19,211 nucleotides of DNA from Oscillospiraceae bacterium. Lineage in GTDB: Bacteria > Bacillota > Clostridia > Oscillospirales > Oscillospiraceae. This document shows positions 13,556 through 19,211 of this stretch, one piece after another. The notes below the pieces were generated by a model. The model had not been told where the DNA came from. It ran no database searches and worked only from the letters and a program-made list of their open reading frames with translations. Within the stretch, counting starts at the first letter, position 1. The number at the start of each line of letters is the position of its first letter. The position numbers and the translations under genes are program-made. The stretch is taken from assembly GCA_020025655.1 (NCBI GenBank), contig JAHHRR010000035.1:1-19211 (forward strand), read 5' to 3'.

Positions 13556-15166
13556 ATGTGGAAAAGAAAAATAAGTCTTAAAGAGCAGTACGGCAGCTTT
13601 AAACATTTTCTGAAGGGTGATGAACCCTGCCATTACATAGGCCAGCGCTACATGGAAAATACCAATATCTATGCCCGCCGTGAGTGGAGAGGCGTAGAGG
13701 GTACGGCAATAGCTTTTACCGCATGGCTTGTAACATGGGGCAGAATGGCAACGCTTGTTCTTCGCAATCCTGTGCGTGTGGCAAAAGCATTCTGGAATTA
13801 TCGCTGGCTCACATCATATCTGACTGTGCCTGCAATGGTAGACAGATGGATAGAGGGTGACAGAGGCGAGGTTCTGAAAGCAGATCTTACCTGCATGGAC
13901 TGCATGGTAGCAGACTCGGTTGATACACTGTGGAAGGAACTGCGTGCGGATAATAAGCTGGGCAAAAACAAGTGGCATGACAAGACGATAGCTTTTGACT
14001 ATACTCTGCCAAAGCACATTATGTTCGGATTTCCGGGATACAGTGCAATAAATATTCAGCAGCACGCAGCATTTATGCAGCCGCTGCTGAGAAAGAGCAT
14101 GGGCGGATATTATCTGGATCAGGCAGTATCGGTAGGCATTCCCGGAGATATGTGTACTCTGCCGCTGGTAGAAACCGGCGTTGCGGTTGAGGGTGAATAC
14201 TGCGATATCGGTAATTTCTGGCTTATGTCCAATAACCCCTGCGATGCAAATATAATGGATAATAATGCAATGTACCGCCAGCTTTCCAATGACGGACAGA
14301 AGGCTGTCCACGCTCTGAATGCACCGCTTATGTTCGATGACCCCACCACAAAGGAGCTGGGTGTGCATGAGCTTTATGAGGCAATCAGATTCATAGAGGA
14401 CCAGACCGGACAGAAATTCAACTGGGATACATTTACCGAGCATCTGGCCCGTTCAAACAGGGTCAATGAAGAGGAGCTGGAACGCTGGGATATTCTTGCG
14501 ACCACCAATAACGGCTGCATAAATCCCACCGTACAGGCACTTTACAGAATATACTTCTTCGAGCAGGGCGGTACAAAGTATTTCTATAATTCCAGCCATA
14601 AGGTAATGAAGTATTTTTATCGTGCAGTCCGCAAGAGAACAAATACCTTCCCCAATGTAAGACACAGAGCGGTTGCATGGAGCTGCGGCTCTACATACTA
14701 TACTCATGCATCTGTCTGGCTTTATAACTGCTGGGGTATACTGTGCGTTATGAATATGGACTCTCTTACAGGACATAACCTTATAGACCTTGATGATCGG
14801 GACGATATGATGGAGGATCTGGCTGACTGGTATTCTCATACACCTATGCGTACTCAGACAGTGGGCGGAAACCGCCATCTTATGCAGGTCTGGGAGACTG
14901 CCGAGAAATTTAACTGCGACATGGTTGTTATGTATGACGATGTGGGCTGCAAGGGCATGGCCGGTGCGCAGGGACTTATTGAGGAAGAGATGAATAAACA
15001 CAGAGATAAGCTGAATATTCTCTGGATGCCTCACTCTCTTATGGACCCGCGTATTGTTCCGCCGGCAGAGGCAAGACGGGCGGTTAACCAGTATATGACT
15101 ACTGTTCTGCATGAAGACCCTGTGGATCCCACCCTTATGGAATTTGATGATTCGCTGGGCTGGTAA
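13556..15166 (+). CDS. 2-hydroxyacyl-CoA dehydratase family subunit, large, with hydrophobic N-terminal extension (536 aa)
   Basis: The partner subunit of the preceding gene. Family cysteines are visible at Cys200 (GDMCTLPLVETG), Cys229 (NNPCDANIM) and Cys465 (DDVGCKGMAGAQGLIEEEM), which fits one more cluster per subunit. At 536 residues it is some 100-150 longer than usual members. The extra sequence is mostly N-terminal: residues 1-110 are rich in Trp, Arg and Tyr and hold a hydrophobic run around 50-69 (AIAFTAWLVTWG) plus a second moderately hydrophobic stretch (77-95). They could form an amphipathic or membrane-contacting segment (inference). A further CMDC motif (113-116) lies at the junction with the core and might bind metal. 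A strong AGGAGGGG lies 7-8 bases before the ATG. The next gene encodes a single-pass membrane peptide, which supports membrane association. Confidence 0.82.
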   Translation: MWKRKISLKEQYGSFKHFLKGDEPCHYIGQRYMENTNIYARREWRGVEGTAIAFTAWLVTWGRMATLVLRNPVRVAKAFWNYRWLTSYLTVPAMVDRWIEGDRGEVLKADLTCMDCMVADSVDTLWKELRADNKLGKNKWHDKTIAFDYTLPKHIMFGFPGYSAINIQQHAAFMQPLLRKSMGGYYLDQAVSVGIPGDMCTLPLVETGVAVEGEYCDIGNFWLMSNNPCDANIMDNNAMYRQLSNDGQKAVHALNAPLMFDDPTTKELGVHELYEAIRFIEDQTGQKFNWDTFTEHLARSNRVNEEELERWDILATTNNGCINPTVQALYRIYFFEQGGTKYFYNSSHKVMKYFYRAVRKRTNTFPNVRHRAVAWSCGSTYYTHASVWLYNCWGILCVMNMDSLTGHNLIDLDDRDDMMEDLADWYSHTPMRTQTVGGNRHLMQVWETAEKFNCDMVVMYDDVGCKGMAGAQGLIEEEMNKHRDKLNILWMPHSLMDPRIVPPAEARRAVNQYMTTVLHEDPVDPTLMEFDDSLGW

Positions 15167-15178
15167 AGGAGAGAGAAT

Positions 15179-15340
15179 ATGAAGAAGAGTTTAGGAAAGT
15201 TTGCACTGGTAAGCTTCGGAACACTGGCAGGCCTTTTCGCAGTATATTATTATAACCTTGATATGAAGCTGATGAGATTTGTGGTTCTGCCGATTTTAGA
15301 TAAGCACCATGACAGCGTAAAGCGTGACCACTATATATAA
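15179..15340 (+). CDS. Small single-pass membrane protein (53 aa) in the dehydratase-type operon
   Basis: A short gene starting 12 bases after the preceding stop, with AGGAGA placed for the ATG at 15179 and a TAA at 15338-15340. The 53-residue product has a basic start (MKKSLGK), one hydrophobic segment (about 8-25, FALVSFGTLAGLFAVYYY) and a polar tail rich in charge and His (DKHHDSVKRDHYI). The basic start and hydrophobic segment fit an inner-membrane peptide with either an N-in anchor or an uncleaved signal; no lipobox or clear cleavage site is seen. I recognise no family. Its position between the dehydratase-type subunits and the Cys4 protein, with a tight gap and a good ribosome binding site, makes a real gene likely. 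A role as membrane anchor for the complex is inference. Confidence 0.7.
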   Translation: MKKSLGKFALVSFGTLAGLFAVYYYNLDMKLMRFVVLPILDKHHDSVKRDHYI

Positions 15341-15353
15341 GGGGGGTCAGGAA

Positions 15354-15623
15354 ATGCTTAAAAATGAAAATATAAAACCTCGTCCGCTAAATGAGCATGA
15401 AAAAGAGGACATGAAAAGCGAAGTGTATGATACGTTTGCAGACTATCTTGTGTTCTGCGGAAACTGCGGCTATGTGGATAAGACCAATATGTATCTGATG
15501 CGTGCCGAGTCGAGACTTGAAAAGGTTGAAGATACTGCACTTAAATGCCCCTGCTGCGGGGAGGTTCAGTGGAAGCTGGGATATCCCATGGGCAGCAAAA
15601 CCGGCTTTGTAAAATTTAAGTAA
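15354..15623 (+). CDS. Small Cys4 zinc-ribbon-like protein (89 aa)
   Basis: The last gene of the operon. Two knuckles, FCGNCGY (Cys35, Cys38) and KCPCCGE (Cys65, Cys68), are spaced by 26 residues, so the protein should bind zinc or, rubredoxin-like, iron. The N-terminal 30 residues are charged and probably helical (NEHEKEDMKSEVYDTF). I recognise no specific family. The frame is also open from a GTG at 15324, but that would overlap the preceding gene by 17 bases and lacks a ribosome binding site. The ATG at 15354 has a G-rich Shine-Dalgarno (AAGGGGGG) 7 bases before it and is preferred. Being co-transcribed with two iron-sulfur subunits, an electron-transfer or assembly role is possible; a plain structural zinc ribbon is equally likely. 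Confidence 0.72.
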   Translation: MLKNENIKPRPLNEHEKEDMKSEVYDTFADYLVFCGNCGYVDKTNMYLMRAESRLEKVEDTALKCPCCGEVQWKLGYPMGSKTGFVKFK

Positions 15624-15626
15624 TAA

Positions 15627-15656
15627 GAAAAGGCTCTCCAAAAGGAGAGCCTTTTC
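15627..15656. terminator. Bidirectional terminator between the dehydratase-type operon and the exonuclease gene
   Basis: An 8-bp GC-rich stem GGCTCTCC (15632-15639) and GGAGAGCC (15644-15651) with loop AAAA, extended by AAAA/TTTT on the flanks. It is symmetric, so it acts on both strands, and starts 4 bases after the last stop codon. Confidence 0.93.
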
Positions 15657-15697
15657 TGCTTATAAAAAGTGTATAGTTTTAAAACAGGAACAGATGC

Positions 15698-16387
15698 TTA
15701 ATAATCCTTCTTCTCATAGAGCGGGATTCCCGGTTCAAAGCCATGAGGCACATAGGTGACAGAGGAAAATCTGGGGCCGGAGACACCGTATTTGGGACTG
15801 TAACCGAAAAGGTTTATGTAGCGTATGAGATCATCCTTTTCCTCTGCCATTTTGAGCAGCAGCTTAAATGCGGCTTTTGTGTCATCAATGGCACGGTGGC
15901 TGTTGACAGCATCCACATTATATTCCTCAATGGCATTGCAGAGCTTATGAGGAAATGCACGGCGGTCTTTATATACAGCCATGGCATCAAGCATTTTAAT
16001 GTTTCTCAGAACTGTGGGGTCGCCGTATTTTTTGAGGAAGAAGTACAGAAAGCACATATCAAACTGTGCATTATATGCAACAACAAGAGGCTTTTCAACA
16101 CTGAAAAAGCGCTCCAGCTCACGGCAGACCTCCTGCTTGCCCCTACCTTGGGTTGCGAGCATAAATGGGGTAATTCCGGTAAGCTCGATTATCTTCTGAG
16201 GAAGCTCTTTTCCGTCACTGAGACGAATAAGCTCGTCAAATTCCTCTGCTATTGTATAGCCGGCAGGCGAATTCTGCACACGCAGCATGGCAAGCTCTAT
16301 TATCTCGTCCTCTTTAAAGCTCAGACCGCTGGTTTCAGTATCGAGTACAATGATATTTTTGAAAGTATCAAAAAGTGAAAGAGACAT
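15698..16387 (-). CDS. DnaQ-like 3'-5' exonuclease (DEDDh)
   Basis: A 229-residue protein with a complete DEDDh exonuclease site: Asp16 and Glu18 in VLDTETSG, Asp110 in YNAQFDMCF, and His164 plus Asp169 in SHRAIDDT. These bind two metal ions and remove nucleotides from 3' ends. It resembles the DNA polymerase III epsilon domain and the exonuclease part of PolC/DinG, but it stands alone with about 50 extra C-terminal residues (GYSPKYGVSGPRFSSVTYVPHG) of no recognised type. It could be a proofreading, repair or RNA-trimming enzyme; the sequence does not decide. It is the second gene after a PAP2 phosphatase, with a 9-base gap and a GAGG ribosome binding site about 8 bases before the ATG, so the two are probably co-transcribed. 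Confidence 0.87.
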   Translation of the reverse strand: MSLSLFDTFKNIIVLDTETSGLSFKEDEIIELAMLRVQNSPAGYTIAEEFDELIRLSDGKELPQKIIELTGITPFMLATQGRGKQEVCRELERFFSVEKPLVVAYNAQFDMCFLYFFLKKYGDPTVLRNIKMLDAMAVYKDRRAFPHKLCNAIEEYNVDAVNSHRAIDDTKAAFKLLLKMAEEKDDLIRYINLFGYSPKYGVSGPRFSSVTYVPHGFEPGIPLYEKKDY

Positions 16388-16396
16388 AGCTTAACC

Positions 16397-17077
16397 TCAG
16401 CGGCTGTGTTTGCCTTTGTATCCGGCATCCTTCAAATCTCTTATATCAAATTCCAGACAGAAAGAGCAGAAGTCTATATCTGAATGATCTTCAAGGAGCT
16501 TGAAAATGAGCTTTGTAATAAACCATGCGATAAATGCAGAAGCAACACCCACGATAATTGCAAAAAGCACATCAGAGGGATAGTGAGCCATAAGATAGTT
16601 TCTGGACATACCCATTAAGACTGTAATCACAGCGGCAGGAGCGATCATTTTTTTGCTCCAGATAAGGCAGAGCGCAGTAAGACCGGCGGCGCAGGCGGTT
16701 ACATGACCTGAGGGGAAGGAGAAGCCGTCCTCGGCAGGGGAGCCTACAAACTGCCAGAATAGCTTAAACTGTTCTACGGTTTCAAAGGGGCGGGGCCTTG
16801 CAATGTTATCTTTAAGGATAATATTGGTTATAAGTGCACCGCAGCACACAGCGCCGAAAACGCAGACACCGATTTTTCTTGTGTCGGAAAAGCACATAAG
16901 CACAACGGCCAGAATGAAAAGCAGCAGACCTTTTTCGCCGAGCAGAGTAATCAGCTTCATGATAGGAGTTATGACGGTTCCGGCGCCTTCTGCAAGAGAG
17001 TGCATGGCGTTCAGAATGGCACCGTCATAAGCTGAAAAGGCAGAGTTGAGCCAGCTTGCCGCAGCAGTAAGTTCCAT
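16397..17077 (-). CDS. PAP2 superfamily membrane phosphatase
   Basis: A 226-residue integral membrane protein with the three PAP2 motifs: KDNIARPRP (about 89-97), PSGH (about 122-125) and SRNYLMAHYPSD (about 158-169), including both His residues and the Asp used for phosphoryl transfer. Five or six hydrophobic segments surround them. Members dephosphorylate undecaprenyl diphosphate, phosphatidic acid or phosphatidylglycerol phosphate at the outer face of the membrane; a BacA-like undecaprenyl-diphosphatase role is plausible but not decided. The cytosolic C-terminal tail (about 35 residues) contains CSFC and ends in basic residues. AAGAAGG sits 8 bases before the ATG. It is the first gene of a two-gene unit with the exonuclease and is divergent from holB. 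Confidence 0.9.
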   Translation of the reverse strand: MELTAAASWLNSAFSAYDGAILNAMHSLAEGAGTVITPIMKLITLLGEKGLLLFILAVVLMCFSDTRKIGVCVFGAVCCGALITNIILKDNIARPRPFETVEQFKLFWQFVGSPAEDGFSFPSGHVTACAAGLTALCLIWSKKMIAPAAVITVLMGMSRNYLMAHYPSDVLFAIIVGVASAFIAWFITKLIFKLLEDHSDIDFCSFCLEFDIRDLKDAGYKGKHSR

Positions 17078-17144
17078 ATTAAATACCTTCTTTCTGATAT
17101 AGCATATGCCCTGAAGGCCTGATATATCAATTAAATGTCAGTTT

Positions 17145-17172
17145 ATTGTATCATAAAACTGTGTAAACACAA
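17145..17172 (-). promoter_or_regulatory. Candidate promoter for the PAP2-exonuclease operon
   Basis: On the minus strand: -10 TACAAT (17145-17150) preceded by TGA, an extended -10, with a weak -35 TTGTGT (17167-17172) at 16 bases. Confidence 0.5.
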
Positions 17173-17181
17173 TAGAAAAGA

Positions 17182-17212
17182 GCGTATTTTTGCATTTCAA
17201 AATATAATACGC
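17182..17212. repeat. Inverted repeat in the PAP2/holB divergent region
   Basis: GCGTATT (17182-17188) and AATACGC (17206-17212), 17-base spacer, with partly complementary inner parts (TTTTG and CAAAA). It lies between the two divergent promoter candidates. No T-run follows, so it is not a terminator; a protein-binding site is possible. Confidence 0.35.
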
Positions 17213-17252
17213 ACCAAATCCGCCCGAAATACAAATAAAATACTTATAATAG

Positions 17253-17281
17253 TTGACTATGCGGGCTGAAAAATGTAAAAT
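17253..17281 (+). promoter_or_regulatory. Promoter for holB-ricT
   Basis: -35 TTGACT (17253-17258), 17-base spacer, -10 TAAAAT (17276-17281); both match at 5 of 6 positions. The leader would be about 25 bases. Confidence 0.65.
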
Positions 17282-17314
17282 ATATTAGCTTATTATGCTT
17301 TCGGAGGTGGTCTT

Positions 17315-18130
17315 ATGGCAGAACTGGATTTTAAAGACACAGAGCATCTTGCTCATGCCTATATAATTTCTGCTCAGACCGGGGCAGAAAGCCTTGAAAA
17401 AGCAATGGAAATTGCTTCTGTGGCTATGTGCGAGGGAAAGGGAAATGTTCCCTGCGGCAAATGCCGTGCCTGCCGGAAGCTTAAATCGGGAGTTATGCCG
17501 GACTTAATAAAAATCGGCAGGATAACCGATGATAAAGGCAAATCAAAAAGAGAAATCAATGTAGACCAGATTCGCCAGATTCGTTCTGATGCCTGCATTC
17601 TGCCCAACGAGGCAAAACGCAAGGTGTATATTATAGAAGAAGCGGATACAATGAATATTGCCGCCCAGAATGCTGCTTTGAAGCTTCTGGAGGAGCCGCC
17701 AAACGGAGCGCTGTTTCTGCTGTGTGTTAAGAATCCTCAGCTGCTGCTTGCGACGGTTCGTTCAAGATGCGCAGAAATCAGCATCGGTAATGCAGCGGTA
17801 AAAGAGGACGGAGAGAGCGAACGGCTGGCCCTTGCATATCTTAAGGCGGTTTCAGGCAGAAAAAGAGACAGGCTTCTGCTGTGGTGCGCACAGAATGAGG
17901 GAATAGACCTGAATTCAGCCGGTGAGTTCGTGGATGCTGTTACCGAAATCATTGGAGATATGCTCTGCTCAAGACGGGCAGACATGGGATTTTCGCAAAA
18001 AGAGCTTATGCACCTTTCGGGGCTTGCTGCCAGATGCAGCAGATATTTAAAGGTGAATGTAGGCGTTAAACATATATTCGGGCTTCTGGCGGTGGATTCC
18101 ATACCGGAAGCAGAGAAAGAGGAAAAATAA
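17315..18130 (+). CDS. holB: DNA polymerase III delta prime subunit (short form)
   Basis: A 271-residue clamp-loader subunit. Visible features: LAHAYIIS near the start, the zinc module Cys39-(x7)-Cys47-xx-Cys50-xx-Cys53, the DQIRQIR helix, VYIIEEADTMNIAAQNALLK-type sensor region (about 104-124), LLEEPP and the SRC motif (150-152) that supplies the arginine finger. The usual P-loop position reads SAQTGAES and cannot bind ATP, which is normal for delta prime and separates it from DnaX. The protein is shorter than B. subtilis HolB (329), with the C-terminal oligomerisation domain reduced (about 160-271). GGAGG lies 7 bases before the ATG. ricT starts directly after the stop, the same order as in Bacillus (holB-yaaT), which strengthens both assignments. 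Confidence 0.87.
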   Translation: MAELDFKDTEHLAHAYIISAQTGAESLEKAMEIASVAMCEGKGNVPCGKCRACRKLKSGVMPDLIKIGRITDDKGKSKREINVDQIRQIRSDACILPNEAKRKVYIIEEADTMNIAAQNAALKLLEEPPNGALFLLCVKNPQLLLATVRSRCAEISIGNAAVKEDGESERLALAYLKAVSGRKRDRLLLWCAQNEGIDLNSAGEFVDAVTEIIGDMLCSRRADMGFSQKELMHLSGLAARCSRYLKVNVGVKHIFGLLAVDSIPEAEKEEK

Positions 18131-19211
18131 TTGATTGAAGTAATAAGCATAAAGTTCAAAAACCGGGGCAAATGCTACTTCTTCTCACCCAACGGTTTGG
18201 AAATAAAGAGCGGGAGCAAGGTCATAGTGGAGACCTCCAAGGGCCTTGAGATAGCAGACTGCCATTACGGTAACCATATGGTTGAGGAGACAAGCGTTAT
18301 ACAGCCTCTGAGACCTGTTATAAGAGTAGCAACAGAGGACGATCTGAGAATTGCGGAGCTCAATAAGAAGAGAGAAAAAGAAGCCTTTGAAATCTGCAAA
18401 AAGAAGATAGTCGAGCATGGGCTGGATATGAAGCTTGTGGATGTGGAATGCAATTTTGAGGGAAACAAGACCATGTTCTTCTTTACCTCTGACGGAAGAG
18501 TTGACTTCCGTGAGCTTGTAAAGGATCTGGCAGGAATTTTCCGCAACCGTATTGAGCTGCGTCAGATAGGTGTCCGTGATGAGGCCAAGATGATAGGCGG
18601 AATCGGCATCTGCGGCAGACCCTACTGCTGCCATCAGTTTCTGGATGAGTTCCAGCCTGTTTCAACCAAAATGGCCAAGGTGCAGAATCTGTCTTTGAAT
18701 CCTACAAAGATTTCCGGCTCCTGCGGCAGACTTATGTGCTGCCTGCGCTATGAGCAGGATGCATATGAGGAGCTTATTAAGAATGTGCCGAAACAGGGCG
18801 CATTTGTTGAAACCAAGGACGGATACGGCAACGCAGTTCAGGTAAATCTGCTCCGCCAGACTGTTAAGGTCAAGCTTGACGAGGGCGGAGACGATAACGT
18901 CAGACTGTTCAAGGCAAATGAGCTTGCAACAGTACCCGGAGGCAGACCCAAGGAGGGCGAGGAACCTCCTCATGTACTGGTTTATATCCCTGAACCGGAG
19001 GAAGCTCCCGCCGAGGAGGAAAACGAATGGTTTATTCCCGAGGCTGTTATTTCCGAGCCGGTTGTACTGAATAATGAACCTGCCGACAGAAAGAAAAATG
19101 CCGGCGGCAACAACCGCCGCAAAGGCAAGCCCAGACCTCAGAAGCCCAAAGCGGATGCTTCAAAGGCTCAGGAAAGAGCGGATAAAGCAGAGGGTCAGAA
19201 GCCGAATAAAG
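18131..19211 (+). CDS. ricT: RicT/YaaT (PSP1 domain) protein, TTG start, 3' end outside window
   Basis: An open frame of 360 codons starting with TTG directly after the holB stop (zero gap) and still open at the end of the window. GAGG inside the holB end lies 8 bases before the TTG, and the homology-like region begins right there (IEVISIKFKN), so TTG is the chosen start. The PSP1/YaaT core is clear: GICGRPYCC (Cys161, 166, 167), PVSTKMAKVQNLSLNPTKIS and GSCGRLMCCLRYE (Cys198, 203, 204). In B. subtilis RicT joins RicA and RicF in an iron-sulfur complex that supports RNase Y-dependent RNA maturation and affects competence, sporulation and biofilm. Its cysteines are thought to hold the clusters. 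After about residue 285 comes an acidic stretch, then a Lys/Pro/Ala-rich tail (KPRPQKPKADASKAQ), low complexity and longer than the Bacillus protein. Confidence 0.88.
   Translation, partial: MIEVISIKFKNRGKCYFFSPNGLEIKSGSKVIVETSKGLEIADCHYGNHMVEETSVIQPLRPVIRVATEDDLRIAELNKKREKEAFEICKKKIVEHGLDMKLVDVECNFEGNKTMFFFTSDGRVDFRELVKDLAGIFRNRIELRQIGVRDEAKMIGGIGICGRPYCCHQFLDEFQPVSTKMAKVQNLSLNPTKISGSCGRLMCCLRYEQDAYEELIKNVPKQGAFVETKDGYGNAVQVNLLRQTVKVKLDEGGDDNVRLFKANELATVPGGRPKEGEEPPHVLVYIPEPEEAPAEEENEWFIPEAVISEPVVLNNEPADRKKNAGGNNRRKGKPRPQKPKADASKAQERADKAEGQKPNK

Noticed and set aside
14453..15112. A 219-codon minus-strand open frame inside the large dehydratase-type subunit gene
   Set aside because: It is a codon-bias shadow of the real gene; its product is low-complexity, rich in His, Ile and Cys, without any domain pattern.
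15324..15353. A GTG start giving the Cys4 protein ten more residues
   Set aside because: It overlaps the 53-residue gene and has no Shine-Dalgarno, while the ATG at 15354 has a G-rich one at a proper distance.
1..19211. CRISPR arrays, insertion sequences, phage or defence genes
   Set aside because: I saw no regularly spaced direct repeats, transposase or terminal inverted repeats, and every long gene fits a chromosomal housekeeping or metabolic family.

Overview
The window looks like core chromosome of a low-to-mid GC Clostridia-type Firmicute, probably near Ruminococcaceae/Oscillospiraceae. The evidence is AGGAGG-like ribosome binding sites, TTGACA/TATAAT promoters, a holB-ricT (yaaT) gene pair, a Uup/YfmR-type ABC-F protein, a 2-hydroxyacyl-CoA dehydratase-family operon typical of anaerobes, and compact gene packing with symmetric terminators between convergent genes. 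Taxonomy is inferred from gene content only. I see no phage, transposon, integrase, CRISPR array or rRNA.

Layout. 1-2825 (+): the 3' end of a cutC gene, translationally coupled to a long transglutaminase-fold protein. 2855-6097 (-): clpB preceded by an uncharacterised ribbon-helix-helix (RHH) protein in one operon with a near-consensus promoter. 6215-6433 (+): tRNA-Ser(CGA) with its own promoter and terminator. 6508-7754: a divergent pair, a TudS/DUF523 desulfidase gene (-) and the uracil phosphoribosyltransferase gene upp (+). 7810-9453 (-): a SulP anion transporter with a STAS domain. 9643-11421 (+): a Uup-type ABC-F ATPase. 11494-11907 (-): a short peptide-deformylase-like protein with an altered active-site motif. 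11908-12341: a 434-base intergenic region with a palindrome, divergent promoter candidates, a terminator and AT-rich inverted repeats. 12342-15623 (+): four genes, two 2-hydroxyacyl-CoA-dehydratase-type iron-sulfur subunits, an overlooked 53-residue membrane peptide, and a small zinc-ribbon-like protein. 15698-17077 (-): a DEDDh exonuclease and, upstream of it, a PAP2 phosphatase. 17315-19211 (+): DNA polymerase III delta prime (holB) and ricT, which starts at TTG and runs off the window.

How the genes fit together. Most units are housekeeping: proteostasis (clpB, deformylase-like), translation (tRNA-Ser, Uup), replication (holB), RNA processing (ricT) and nucleobase salvage (upp). Two places stand out. 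TudS-family enzymes remove sulfur from thiouracil or thio-UMP, and Upp makes the nucleotide from the base, so the divergent tudS-like/upp pair could form one thio-uracil salvage route. The dehydratase-type operon lacks an activator ATPase, CoA transferase or acyl-CoA dehydrogenase in this window. Instead it carries a membrane peptide, a Cys4 protein and an N-terminally extended, hydrophobic large subunit, which suggests a membrane-associated redox complex of unknown substrate. The function proposals are inferences; motifs and coordinates were read directly.
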